A DNA stretch of 7,533 nucleotides. It comes from Rhodospirillales bacterium. GTDB taxonomy: Bacteria > Pseudomonadota > Alphaproteobacteria > Rhodospirillales > JAOUPW01. A program made the translations under genes and the position numbers. The notes beneath the pieces were generated by a model. The model searched no databases, was not told the origin of the DNA, and was given only the letters and a program-made list of their open reading frames with translations. Shown piece after piece: positions 1 through 6,369 of this stretch; position 1 is the stretch's first letter; the number at the start of each line of letters is the position of its first letter. The stretch is taken from positions 1-7,533 of the forward strand of contig JAOUPW010000075.1 of NCBI GenBank assembly GCA_029879665.1, read 5' to 3'.

Positions 1-77
1 TCCCCTTTCCCCCCATTCGTAAAAAGGCGAACCGATCGAATGGAAAGCGGTTGGATATCATTGAACTTTGGATTTTT
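1..77. other. Intergenic segment downstream of tlyA
   Basis: This is the short stretch between the window edge and the tlyA stop codon. No coding signal is visible. It has a 7-bp inverted repeat (CCATTCG at 13-19, CGAATGG at 37-43) around a 17-nt loop, but on the tlyA strand the right-hand end is purine-rich and lacks a T-run, so it is not a convincing intrinsic terminator. A terminator or a further gene of the operon may lie beyond the window. Confidence 0.5.
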
Positions 78-830
78 TCAAGATTTGAAAATTCCGGCGA
101 TGAGAAATTCCCGGTTTCCTTCCGGCCCTGTAATTGGGCTTTCCGTGATCCCCAGAACCGTCCAACCGGCAATGCCTTCCAACCATGACCGAATCTTATC
201 GCAGACTTCGGCATGCTGTAACGGATCCCGCACCACGCCCCCCTTGCCGACCCGGCCCTTGCCGACTTCGAACTGGGGTTTAATGAGGGCAATCAACCGG
301 GCGCCGGAACGGGCCAAAGAAAGAGGCGCGGGCAATACTATTTCGAGGCCGATAAAGCTTGCGTCACATACGATCAGATCAACGGGATCGGGAACCAGTT
401 CAGCGGTCAGAAAGCGGGCGTTGGTTTTTTCCAGAACGACAACCCGAGGATCCTGGCGAAGAGACCAGGCCAACTGCCCTGTCCCCACGTCTACCGAGTA
501 AACCTTGGCCGCTCCCCGTTGCAGCAGGACATCCGTAAATCCACCCGTGCTGGCGCCAACGTCCAGGCAGATCAGACCGCCGGGATCGATGTTGAAATGA
601 TCCAAACCGTGGGCGAGCTTGATTCCCCCCCGCGAAACCCAGGGATGGTCGGGTCCCTTGACCTCAAGTTGACAATCTGAAAGCAGCATATGACCCGGTT
701 TATCGAGCCGCCGGGTGCCGCTGAACACTACCCCGGACATAATCAGGGATTGGGCGCGGGTTCTGCTTTCGGCAAGGCCCCGTTCCATGAGAAGGGCATC
801 AAGCCGCATTTTTCTTGCTTTATCCGTCAT
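78..830 (-). CDS. tlyA: TlyA-family rRNA 2'-O-methyltransferase (S4 + FtsJ-like domains)
   Basis: This is a predicted 250-aa SAM-dependent RNA methyltransferase of the TlyA/hemolysin A family; characterised members 2'-O-methylate cytidines in 16S and/or 23S rRNA. An N-terminal S4 RNA-binding domain (about residues 8-67, starting MRLDALLMERGLAESRTRAQ) is followed by a Rossmann FtsJ-like domain. Visible motifs are SRGGIKL with K71, the SAM loop DVGASTGGFTD (90-100), D114 after the second strand, CDASFI with D156, IKPQFE with K184, and a terminal EGNREFL. These fit the family's K-D-K-E catalytic set, although which of E237 or E241 is the last member is uncertain. The frame stays open up to a GTG inside dxs, but that extension does not resemble the family, so I chose the ATG at 830, which falls in the 53-bp gap after dxs; the ATG at 809 is also possible. 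Neither has a good Shine-Dalgarno. It is the last gene seen in the minus-strand cluster. The old name 'hemolysin' does not imply haemolysis. Confidence 0.93.
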   Translation of the reverse strand: MTDKARKMRLDALLMERGLAESRTRAQSLIMSGVVFSGTRRLDKPGHMLLSDCQLEVKGPDHPWVSRGGIKLAHGLDHFNIDPGGLICLDVGASTGGFTDVLLQRGAAKVYSVDVGTGQLAWSLRQDPRVVVLEKTNARFLTAELVPDPVDLIVCDASFIGLEIVLPAPLSLARSGARLIALIKPQFEVGKGRVGKGGVVRDPLQHAEVCDKIRSWLEGIAGWTVLGITESPITGPEGNREFLIAGIFKS

Positions 831-883
831 CTGTGGAGGATAGCCGAAAAAGGGCCTATGCAACGACCCTGCACTGAGAGAAA

Positions 884-2818
884 TCAGGCGCTGACCGGTT
901 TCGCGATTTCTGATTCTTCCTGACGGCCCAGAGCACACAATACCGTCGAGACAATATGCGGAGCCGTCAGGCCGACCGTTTCATATTGTTTACTGGGCGA
1001 GTCCTGATCGACAAAAACATCCGGCAGGATTATGGCCCGGAATTTCAAGCTGTTGTCAAACAACCCCTCATTCGCCATGAATTGCATGACCTGAGCGCCA
1101 AAGCCTCCCACGGAGCCTTCCTCGACGGTAACCAGGACTTCATGGCTTTCCGCCAGCCGGCGTATCAGATCCTCGTCGATGGGCTTGGCGAAACGGGCAT
1201 CGGCCACGGTGGCGGACAGCCCCCGGGCAGCAAGGTCATCCGCTGCCGCCAATGATTCCTGCATCCGCGTACCCAGGCTGAGAATCGCAACCGTAGAACC
1301 TTCGCGGACGATTCGGCCCTTGCCGATTTCCAGTGCCTCTCCTTTCGCCGGCAGCTCGATGCCGACGCCTTCGCCGCGGGGGTAACGGATGGCGGAAGGG
1401 CCGTCATTGATGCCGGCGGCGGTGGCCACCATGTGCATCAATTCAGCTTCGTCGGAAGGCGCCATTACGACTAACCCGGGCAGACAACACAGGTAGGCGA
1501 GGTCATAGGCTCCGGCGTGGGTCGCGCCATCGTTTCCAACCAGGCCGGCCCGGTCGATGGCAAAACGAACGGGAAGCTTCTGGATAGCAACGTCATGGAC
1601 GAGTTGGTCATAGCCCCGTTGCAAAAAAGTGGAATAGATGGCGGCAAAGGGTTTGTATCCTTCGGATGCCAGACCGGCCGCAAACGTAACCGCATGCTGT
1701 TCGGCAATTCCAACATCAAAGGTGCGCTCAGGAAACCGACTGGCGAAGGCATCCAGGCCGGTGCCCGACGGCATGGCGGCGGTGATGGCCAAAATCTTGT
1801 CGTCGATTTCAGCTTCCTTGATGAGCGCTTCTGAAAATATCTTGGTATAAGACGGTGCATTGGAAACGGATTTATGAATTTTTCCCGTAACGACATCGAA
1901 CTTTCCGACACCGTGATATTTGTCGGGCGATTCCTCGGCCGGAGTGTATCCGTGCCCTTTGTGGGTCACTACGTGAAGCAATACCGGCCCGGGTTCTTTG
2001 TCATCGCGCAGGTTTTTAAGAATCGGCAACAAATGTTCCAGATTATGTCCGTCAATGGGGCCGACATAATAGAACCCTAATTCTTCGAACAGGGTTCCAC
2101 CGGTGACCAAGCCGCGGGCATATTCTTCGGCCTTGCGCGCGGCTTCTTCCAGAGGACGAGGGAATTTTTTTGCCATTTCAGCAAGAAAATGACGGAGCGA
2201 ACGGAATTTTTTGGACGAAATCAGCCGGGAAAGATAAGCGCTCATGGCGCCGACCGGAGGCGCGATCGACATATCGTTGTCGTTCAGGATAACGATCAGA
2301 CGTGAATCCATCGAACCTGCGTTGTTCATGGCTTCATAAGCCATGCCGGCGCTCATGGCACCATCCCCGATCACGGCGATGACGTTGTTTTCCTTGCCCA
2401 TCAGGTCGCGGGCGACCGCCATCCCCAGGCCCGATGAAATGGAGGTGGAACTGTGCCCGGCGCCAAAGGGGTCATAGGGGCTTTCCGAACGTTTGGTAAA
2501 CCCGGAAATCCCACCGCCCTGACGCAGGGTGTGCATGCGGTCGCGCCGACCCGTAAGGATTTTATGGGGGTAGCACTGATGGCCGACGTCCCAGATCAGC
2601 CGGTCGTCAGGCGTGTTAAATACGTGATGCAGGGCGATCGTCAGTTCGATAACGCCCAAGCTGGCGCCAAGGTGTCCGCCGGTGATGGAAACCACACGGA
2701 TGGTTTCGTCGCGGAGTTCCCCCGCCAATTGAATAAGCTGCTCGTCGGTGAACCCCCGGATATCCGAAGGATCGCTAACTTTGTCCAAAAGCGGAGTTTG
2801 GTGCGTATTGTTAGTCAC
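884..2818 (-). CDS. dxs: 1-deoxy-D-xylulose-5-phosphate synthase
   Basis: This is a thiamine-diphosphate enzyme that condenses pyruvate and glyceraldehyde-3-phosphate to DXP, the entry and flux-controlling step of the MEP isoprenoid pathway, and DXP is also used for thiamine and pyridoxal synthesis. At 644 aa it is full length. Visible features include GGHLGASLG with H49, [11 protein letters not shown] with H80, the ThDP/Mg motif starting GDGAMSAG at 151-153 and continuing to NDN at 179-181, DGHN (256-259), the catalytic glutamate in [10 protein letters not shown] (E373), the pyrimidine-binding stretch [30 protein letters not shown] (422-436), and RYPRG (478-482) in the C-terminal half. The start is GTG at 2818, preceded by a strong purine-rich ribosome site (AGGGAGAGGG, 7-nt spacing). 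It lies 64 bp downstream of ispA, with a hairpin and a possible promoter in the gap. All expected key residues that I checked are present, so an active enzyme is inferred. Confidence 0.99.
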   Translation of the reverse strand: MTNNTHQTPLLDKVSDPSDIRGFTDEQLIQLAGELRDETIRVVSITGGHLGASLGVIELTIALHHVFNTPDDRLIWDVGHQCYPHKILTGRRDRMHTLRQGGGISGFTKRSESPYDPFGAGHSSTSISSGLGMAVARDLMGKENNVIAVIGDGAMSAGMAYEAMNNAGSMDSRLIVILNDNDMSIAPPVGAMSAYLSRLISSKKFRSLRHFLAEMAKKFPRPLEEAARKAEEYARGLVTGGTLFEELGFYYVGPIDGHNLEHLLPILKNLRDDKEPGPVLLHVVTHKGHGYTPAEESPDKYHGVGKFDVVTGKIHKSVSNAPSYTKIFSEALIKEAEIDDKILAITAAMPSGTGLDAFASRFPERTFDVGIAEQHAVTFAAGLASEGYKPFAAIYSTFLQRGYDQLVHDVAIQKLPVRFAIDRAGLVGNDGATHAGAYDLAYLCCLPGLVVMAPSDEAELMHMVATAAGINDGPSAIRYPRGEGVGIELPAKGEALEIGKGRIVREGSTVAILSLGTRMQESLAAADDLAARGLSATVADARFAKPIDEDLIRRLAESHEVLVTVEEGSVGGFGAQVMQFMANEGLFDNSLKFRAIILPDVFVDQDSPSKQYETVGLTAPHIVSTVLCALGRQEESEIAKPVSA

Positions 2819-2825
2819 TTTTCTG

Positions 2826-2835
2826 CCCTCTCCCT
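2826..2835 (-). promoter_or_regulatory. dxs ribosome binding site
   Basis: The purine-rich AGGGAGAGGG ends 7 nt before the GTG start of dxs. It is the strongest Shine-Dalgarno-like sequence in the minus-strand cluster and supports the GTG start at 2818. Confidence 0.7.
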
Positions 2836-2848
2836 GCTACCACCCTGT

Positions 2849-2857
2849 AGTATAACA
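2849..2857 (-). promoter_or_regulatory. Candidate extended -10 promoter for dxs
   Basis: On the minus strand the ispA-dxs gap contains TGTTATACT, which matches the extended -10 form TGnTATAAT at all but one base of the hexamer. A partial -35 (TTTACG, 2870-2875) lies 15 bp upstream, which is too close to be ideal, but extended -10 promoters can act with a weak -35. Initiation about 7 bp downstream would give a leader of roughly 23 nt containing the dxs ribosome site. This is a motif match only; the consensus used is that of a housekeeping sigma-70 factor. Confidence 0.35.
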
Positions 2858-2865
2858 AGCAAATG

Positions 2866-2891
2866 CGTGCGTAAACCGTTCTTTACGCACG
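2866..2891. repeat. Perfect 10-bp inverted repeat across the ispA stop codon
   Basis: CGTGCGTAAA at 2866-2875 and TTTACGCACG at 2882-2891 are exact reverse complements separated by a 6-nt loop. The arm nearest ispA includes the last codons and the TAA stop of ispA. In the ispA-dxs mRNA this forms a 10-bp hairpin but is followed by CATTTGCTTG, not a clean U-run. On the opposite strand it is followed by TCTTTTT, so it looks more like an intrinsic terminator for antisense transcription. Other possible roles are transcript processing, 3'-end stabilisation of the xseB-ispA message, or attenuation ahead of dxs. Confidence 0.6.
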
Positions 2892-3770
2892 TCTTTTTAC
2901 CACAAAGCGAGCCAAATCCCTAAGCGGATCTGCTTTTTTAGCAAATATTTCAAGGTGTTCTATGGCCTGGTCACACAATAAATCGGCCTGTTCGCGAGCT
3001 CTTTCAATGCCCAAAAGCGACACAAATGTTGCTTTTCCGGCCTCTTGATCCTTACCTGTCTGCTTGCCGACCTCCTCAGGACTGCCTTCCACATCCAGCA
3101 GATCATCGACAATCTGAAAAGCCAGCCCCAGGTCATGGGAATACCCCCTCAAGGCATGGTGGGCCCCTTCGGTGGCCTTGCCGAGAATCGCACCGAATTC
3201 GCACGACACCTGGATCAGAGCTCCGGTTTTCATACGCTGAAGCCGGGTAATCTGAGGCACGTCGAGCGTTGAGTGCTCCGCCCTGAGGTCCAGCATCTGC
3301 CCGCCCACCATGCCTTCGTCACCGGCGGCTCGAGCCAGTTCCAGCACCAGTTCGGCGCGAACAACTGCATCGGGGTGGGTCTTTTTATCCGCCAATACTT
3401 CAAAGGCCTTGGTCAACAGGGCATCTCCGGCAAGGATGGCCGTCGCTTCGTCATACTTGACATGGCAGGTAGGTTGGCCCCGCCTGAGGTCATCATCGTC
3501 CATGGCTGGAAGGTCGTCGTGGATCAGGGAATAGCAATGGACCATTTCCACAGCAGCGGCCGCTCTCAAGGCATATCTTTCATCCACGTTAAACAGGGAT
3601 GATGATGCAATCACCATGAAGGGGCGTACTCTCTTGCCACCGCCAAGGGCGGAATAGCGGATTGCTTCCATGAGAACCCCGCCCGGCCCTTTGCCGGCAG
3701 GAAGCAGCTTATCCATGGTAGAGTTCACGGATCGCGCAACGGAATCGAGAGAGAGATTAAAATCAGACAC
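2883..3770 (-). CDS. ispA: Polyprenyl synthetase, farnesyl-diphosphate synthase type
   Basis: This is a 295-aa trans-isoprenyl diphosphate synthase, expected to condense IPP with DMAPP and GPP to make C15 farnesyl diphosphate in the cytoplasm. It has GGGKRVRP (43-50), the first Asp-rich motif DDLPAMDDDD (85-94) with the bacterial-type DDxxxxD spacing, LRRG after it, KTGAL (181-185), and the second Asp-rich motif DDLLD (222-226). The residue five before the first Asp motif is tyrosine (YSLIHDD), as in E. coli IspA; bulky aromatics here limit product length, favouring FPP over GGPP. The start is GTG at 3770, 10 bp after the xseB stop, with AGGA overlapping that stop as a possible ribosome site. 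The frame closes inside a hairpin. A geranylgeranyl product cannot be fully excluded from sequence. Confidence 0.95.
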   Translation of the reverse strand: MSDFNLSLDSVARSVNSTMDKLLPAGKGPGGVLMEAIRYSALGGGKRVRPFMVIASSSLFNVDERYALRAAAAVEMVHCYSLIHDDLPAMDDDDLRRGQPTCHVKYDEATAILAGDALLTKAFEVLADKKTHPDAVVRAELVLELARAAGDEGMVGGQMLDLRAEHSTLDVPQITRLQRMKTGALIQVSCEFGAILGKATEGAHHALRGYSHDLGLAFQIVDDLLDVEGSPEEVGKQTGKDQEAGKATFVSLLGIERAREQADLLCDQAIEHLEIFAKKADPLRDLARFVVKRRA

Positions 3771-3780
3771 TTAGGTAGTC

Positions 3781-4032
3781 CTAATCCAGGTCCGCGGGTT
3801 CGATGTTTTCCGCGCCTTTCGGCCCCAGAACAACCTTTTCGATCCGAACCTGTGCTTCTTGAAGTTTCTTTTCGCAGTGGCGTTTCAATTGCGCCCCGCG
3901 TTCATAAGCCTCAATTGCCTCATCCAATTTTCCCGTTCCGGCTTCCAGATCACGGACAATATTCTCCAACTCGGCAAGGGCGTCCTCAAAGCTGAGCTTG
4001 TCGATATCTTTGGGAGCGGGTGATTTGGCCAT
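3781..4032 (-). CDS. xseB: Exodeoxyribonuclease VII small subunit
   Basis: This 83-aa protein is the small subunit of exonuclease VII, which with several copies per XseA large subunit degrades single-stranded DNA in both directions in the cytoplasm. The family signature is clear: LSFEDALAELENIVRDLEAG (13-32) followed by LDEAIEAYERGAQLKRHCEKKLQEA (two long helices predicted to form a helical hairpin). The frame could start at an ATG at 4068, but the ATG at 4032 has a good ribosome site (AAGGAA, 5-nt spacing), gives the usual family length of about 80 aa, and drops an atypical 12-residue extension. The tail (residues 66-83) is poorly conserved and acidic at the end. It is tightly packed with ispA. 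No xseA is present in the window; the subunit genes are commonly unlinked. Confidence 0.95.
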   Translation of the reverse strand: MAKSPAPKDIDKLSFEDALAELENIVRDLEAGTGKLDEAIEAYERGAQLKRHCEKKLQEAQVRIEKVVLGPKGAENIEPADLD

Positions 4033-4037
4033 GGTAA

Positions 4038-4043
4038 TTCCTT
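4038..4043 (-). promoter_or_regulatory. xseB ribosome binding site that decides the start
   Basis: AAGGAA sits 5 nt before the ATG at 4032. The alternative upstream ATG at 4068 has no comparable sequence, so this site favours the shorter 83-aa protein. Confidence 0.6.
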
Positions 4044-4054
4044 GAGAGGGCGGG

Positions 4055-4083
4055 AGTTTACGCATCAACGCCTATGAGGGCAA
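4055..4083 (-). promoter_or_regulatory. Weak candidate sigma-70 promoter for xseB
   Basis: In the 76-bp gap after the deacylase gene, TTGCCC (4078-4083) and TAAACT (4055-4060) are 17 bp apart, each matching the consensus hexamer at four of six bases. A start site near 4048 would lie downstream of the alternative ATG at 4068 and upstream of the chosen ATG at 4032, which agrees with the shorter xseB. A motif of this quality can occur by chance. Confidence 0.25.
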
Positions 4084-4108
4084 CTGTCCGATCATGCGTC
4101 ATCCTGAA

Positions 4109-5050
4109 TCAATAATCCATCAGGGTTTTGACATGAACCCGGGCGCAGGCAGCCAGAGCCGCGAGGTCGTAGCCTCCCTCTAGAACACTCACCACACGGC
4201 CTGACGAGACCTCCTGTGCAATGCCGAGTAACTCGCGGGTGATCCATGCGAAATCCTCCGTTTCGACGTTCAATTGACATAAAGGGTCACGCACATGGGC
4301 ATCAAAACCGGCGGAGATCATTAGCAACTCAGGCGCGAATGCCCGCAAGGCTGGAAAGATGCGCTGTTCGTATGCCTTGCGGAAGGAATCGGATCCCGAC
4401 CCTGGAGGAAGGCACACATTGACGATATTCCTATATTGACCGGTTTCAGATTCGGGGCCGGTTCCGGGATAGGCCGGCCATTGATGGGATGAGGCATAAA
4501 ACAGGTCGCGATCGCCTTCGGCATAGGACTGGCTGCCATTGCCGTGGTGCACGTCAAAATCAACGATGGCCACTTTTCGAATCCCATGCACCTGGCGCGC
4601 CTGTTCGGACCCGATAGCCACATTATTGAAAAAGCAGAACCCCATGGCCCGGTCCCGTTCGGCGTGATGACCGGGCGGGCGGACGGCACAGAAAGCATTT
4701 CGCGCAGTCCCGCCCAGGACCGCGTCCACGGCGGCGCAGACGCCGCCGGCGGCCCTGAGGGCAGCATCTCCCGAGGCCGGCGACAGGACCGTGTCGGGGT
4801 CCAGGTGGCGATGCCTGGACTGGGGCCCGGGCTGGGGAACAGCGGAAAAGACTTCTTCCACATAGGCGGACAAATGAACCCGTTCCAGTTGGGACCGTTC
4901 TGCTTCAGGGGCTTCCATCCGCTGGAGCAAATGGAACGATTCACTTTCCAGGGCGGACAGCACCGCCTTAAGGCGATTCGGGCTTTCCGGATGAAATTCG
5001 CCCGGATCATGGTCGATACAGACGGAATGGGTATAGAGCTGGGTCGGCAT
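4109..5050 (-). CDS. Histone deacetylase-like zinc deacylase (class II HDAC / acetylpolyamine amidohydrolase superfamily)
   Basis: This 313-aa protein is a zinc-dependent deacylase of the arginase/deacetylase fold. Bacterial members remove acetyl or acyl groups from polyamines, lysines or small molecules; the substrate here is unknown. Signature elements in order are HDPGEFHPESPNRL (13-26), RPPGHHA with the paired histidines H128-H129, GFCFFNN (137-143), the zinc motif DFDVHHGNG with ligands D166 and H168, ISAGFDAH with the third ligand D250, and EGGYD (291-295) with the transition-state tyrosine Y294. All catalytic residues are present and the length is nearly the core domain alone. No signal peptide is seen, so it is probably cytoplasmic. 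The start at ATG 5050 is supported by the conserved N-terminus, though no clear Shine-Dalgarno precedes it. It is the first gene of the minus-strand cluster and is divergent from the efflux operon. It may be labelled acetoin-utilisation protein (AcuC-like) in databases; that role is not supported by its neighbours. Confidence 0.92.
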   Translation of the reverse strand: MPTQLYTHSVCIDHDPGEFHPESPNRLKAVLSALESESFHLLQRMEAPEAERSQLERVHLSAYVEEVFSAVPQPGPQSRHRHLDPDTVLSPASGDAALRAAGGVCAAVDAVLGGTARNAFCAVRPPGHHAERDRAMGFCFFNNVAIGSEQARQVHGIRKVAIVDFDVHHGNGSQSYAEGDRDLFYASSHQWPAYPGTGPESETGQYRNIVNVCLPPGSGSDSFRKAYEQRIFPALRAFAPELLMISAGFDAHVRDPLCQLNVETEDFAWITRELLGIAQEVSSGRVVSVLEGGYDLAALAACARVHVKTLMDY

Positions 5051-5238
5051 AATGGCTTTATAATGGGCGAAATATCAGAGAAAAACCACTTTCCGTCTCG
5101 ATTCAAGGCAACAAGATTTAGGATTATAAAATTTCAGCCATCACATTGCTTTGATCCTTTCATTTCAGTGCTGGACGACCCGGCCCGGTCAGAGCTAAAA
5201 ACACAGAGAATTCATTAACATTAGCTGGACCTTTCATA
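5051..5238. promoter_or_regulatory. Divergent intergenic control region (deacylase / RND operon)
   Basis: This 188-bp region separates two divergent start codons and has an AT-richer core around 5110-5165. It should contain the promoters for both directions. No small gene and no long operator palindrome is apparent. For the plus direction the best pair I see is TGGACG (5172-5177) with TAAAAA (5196-5201), 18 bp apart and weak. The efflux gene's ATG at 5239 has only a modest ribosome site (TGGA about 10 nt upstream). No divergent TetR- or MarR-type regulator gene, common next to RND pumps, is present on either side of this gap. Confidence 0.6.
5123..5128 (-). promoter_or_regulatory. Candidate -10 hexamer (TATAAT) for the deacylase cluster
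   Basis: A perfect TATAAT lies on the minus strand about 72 bp upstream of the deacylase start, inside the AT-rich core. No good TTGACA-like -35 lies 16-18 bp further upstream (the sequence there reads AAGCAA), so this is a partial match only. If used, transcription would begin near 5116 and leave a leader of about 65 nt. Confidence 0.3.
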
Positions 5239-6369
5239 ATGCGCTTCCGCATATACCGGCCCTTGTCAGCCCTTGTTTTGCTCCTGTTTCTGGCCCCTGC
5301 CCTGAGCGTGCCTTCCCTGGCGCAAAAAAAAGATCAGGCCGCCATGGTAGGCATCGATTTGGTCCGGTCCGAACCCCTGAGTCAGACCGTTCCCGTAATC
5401 GGTCGCCTGGTTGCGCGTCAGGCCGGCGTCGTCGCCGCGCGCATCAAGGGTCCCGTTGCGGAACTGCGGGTAAATGTCGGCGATCACGTCAACAAGGGGG
5501 ACATTATCGCGGTACTGGTTAAAGACTACCTGCAATGGGAACACCGTCTGCGACAGGCGGAAGTATCCCAGGCGGAAGCGAAACTGAAAACCGCCAAAGC
5601 CCAGGTCATTCTTAAGACGCAGGAAATGGATCGATTCAAGGGCCTTAGCAAATCGGCCGCTTTTTCCCAGGCACGGCTTGACGACGCCAGCCAGGAGGTG
5701 GTGAAAGCCAAGAGCGTCGTCGGCGAAAGCGAAGCAGCCCTGCTACAGTCTCAGGCGAATCAGAAACTGGCGGAAATCAGTCTCTACAATGCGGATATCC
5801 GGGCGCCTTATCCCGCCGTGGTCTCGCAACGGCTGACAGAGGTAGGCGCCTACCTGAACGTGGGCCAACCGGTGGTCTTTCTGATTGATGACCAGAATCT
5901 GGAAATCGAAGCCGATGTTCCGGCCAAACGTATTCCCGGACTGATCCCCGGAACCAAGGTTTCTTTTTCTTTGGGGACGCAAGATACATTCACTGCGAAA
6001 GTCCGCGCCGTGGTGCCGGAAGAAAATCCTCTCACCCGGACCCGGGCGGTTCGCTTTATCCCCGATTTCAATGGTGGAATTAAAAACCTCGCGTCCAATC
6101 AAAGCGTCACGCTTCTGCTTCCGGCGGGGGAAATCCGCGACGTGGTGACGGTGCATAAGGATGCGATCCTAAACCGCAAGGGACAAAATATCGTCTTTAT
6201 CGTTGAAGACGGCACCGCCAATATCCGCCCCGTTCAGTTGGGAGAAGCTGCCGGTACCCGTTTTGTTGTCGAACGCGGGCTGAAGCCCGGTGACGTTGTC
6301 GTCATCCGCGGCAATGAACGTCTTCGCCCCGGACAAAAGGTCAGCCCTAAGAAAAAACCCGGCACATGA
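5239..6369 (+). CDS. RND efflux periplasmic adaptor (membrane-fusion protein)
   Basis: This 376-aa HlyD/AcrA-type adaptor should link an inner-membrane RND pump to an outer-membrane channel. It begins with a clear Sec signal peptide: basic MRFRIYR, a hydrophobic core at about 9-24, and a likely cut after SLA (28). No lipobox cysteine is seen, so it is probably not a lipoprotein. Then follow the first half of the lipoyl/barrel-sandwich domain (about 50-95, VAARIKGPVAELRVNVGDHV), a short alpha-hairpin coiled coil (about 97-182, Ala/Glu/Lys-rich), the returning lipoyl half (ADIRAPYPAVVSQRLTEVGA, 185-204), a beta-barrel (about 220-296), and a membrane-proximal domain ending GLKPGDVVVIRGNERLRPGQKV. 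The stop overlaps the downstream pump start (ATGA), implying translational coupling. The substrate cannot be told from sequence; the adaptor resembles those of heavy-metal and multidrug pumps alike. Confidence 0.93.
   Translation: MRFRIYRPLSALVLLLFLAPALSVPSLAQKKDQAAMVGIDLVRSEPLSQTVPVIGRLVARQAGVVAARIKGPVAELRVNVGDHVNKGDIIAVLVKDYLQWEHRLRQAEVSQAEAKLKTAKAQVILKTQEMDRFKGLSKSAAFSQARLDDASQEVVKAKSVVGESEAALLQSQANQKLAEISLYNADIRAPYPAVVSQRLTEVGAYLNVGQPVVFLIDDQNLEIEADVPAKRIPGLIPGTKVSFSLGTQDTFTAKVRAVVPEENPLTRTRAVRFIPDFNGGIKNLASNQSVTLLLPAGEIRDVVTVHKDAILNRKGQNIVFIVEDGTANIRPVQLGEAAGTRFVVERGLKPGDVVVIRGNERLRPGQKVSPKKKPGT

Noticed and set aside
13..43. 7-bp inverted repeat downstream of tlyA as an intrinsic terminator
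   Set aside because: The loop is 17 nt, the stem is short, and no T-run follows on the tlyA strand.
40..501. 153-codon plus-strand open frame opposite tlyA
   Set aside because: It is antisense to the TlyA methyltransferase domain, rich in Arg/Pro/Ser/Thr as expected for a shadow frame, with no domain.
831..938. N-terminal extension of TlyA back to a GTG inside dxs
   Set aside because: The extra 36 residues do not resemble the family N-terminus, they would overlap dxs, and the conserved S4 domain begins just after the ATG at 830.
1471..1911. 146-codon alternative minus-strand frame inside dxs
   Set aside because: It lies in another frame of the same strand as intact Dxs; its low-complexity Ser/Pro/Arg composition indicates a shadow.
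2453..2923. 156-codon plus-strand open frame spanning the dxs start and the ispA-dxs gap
   Set aside because: It runs antisense to conserved Dxs sequence, has no recognisable motif, and its extension across the gap is short.
5131..5168. Direct repeat ATTTCAG at 5131-5137 and 5162-5168 in the divergent intergenic region as a regulator site
   Set aside because: Only seven bases match and the flanks differ; this is within chance for AT-rich DNA, though the 31-bp spacing is near three helical turns.
4544..5218. 224-codon plus-strand open frame opposite the deacylase gene
   Set aside because: It is entirely antisense to a gene with all family motifs, has no recognisable domain, and is explained by GC-biased codon use in the real gene.
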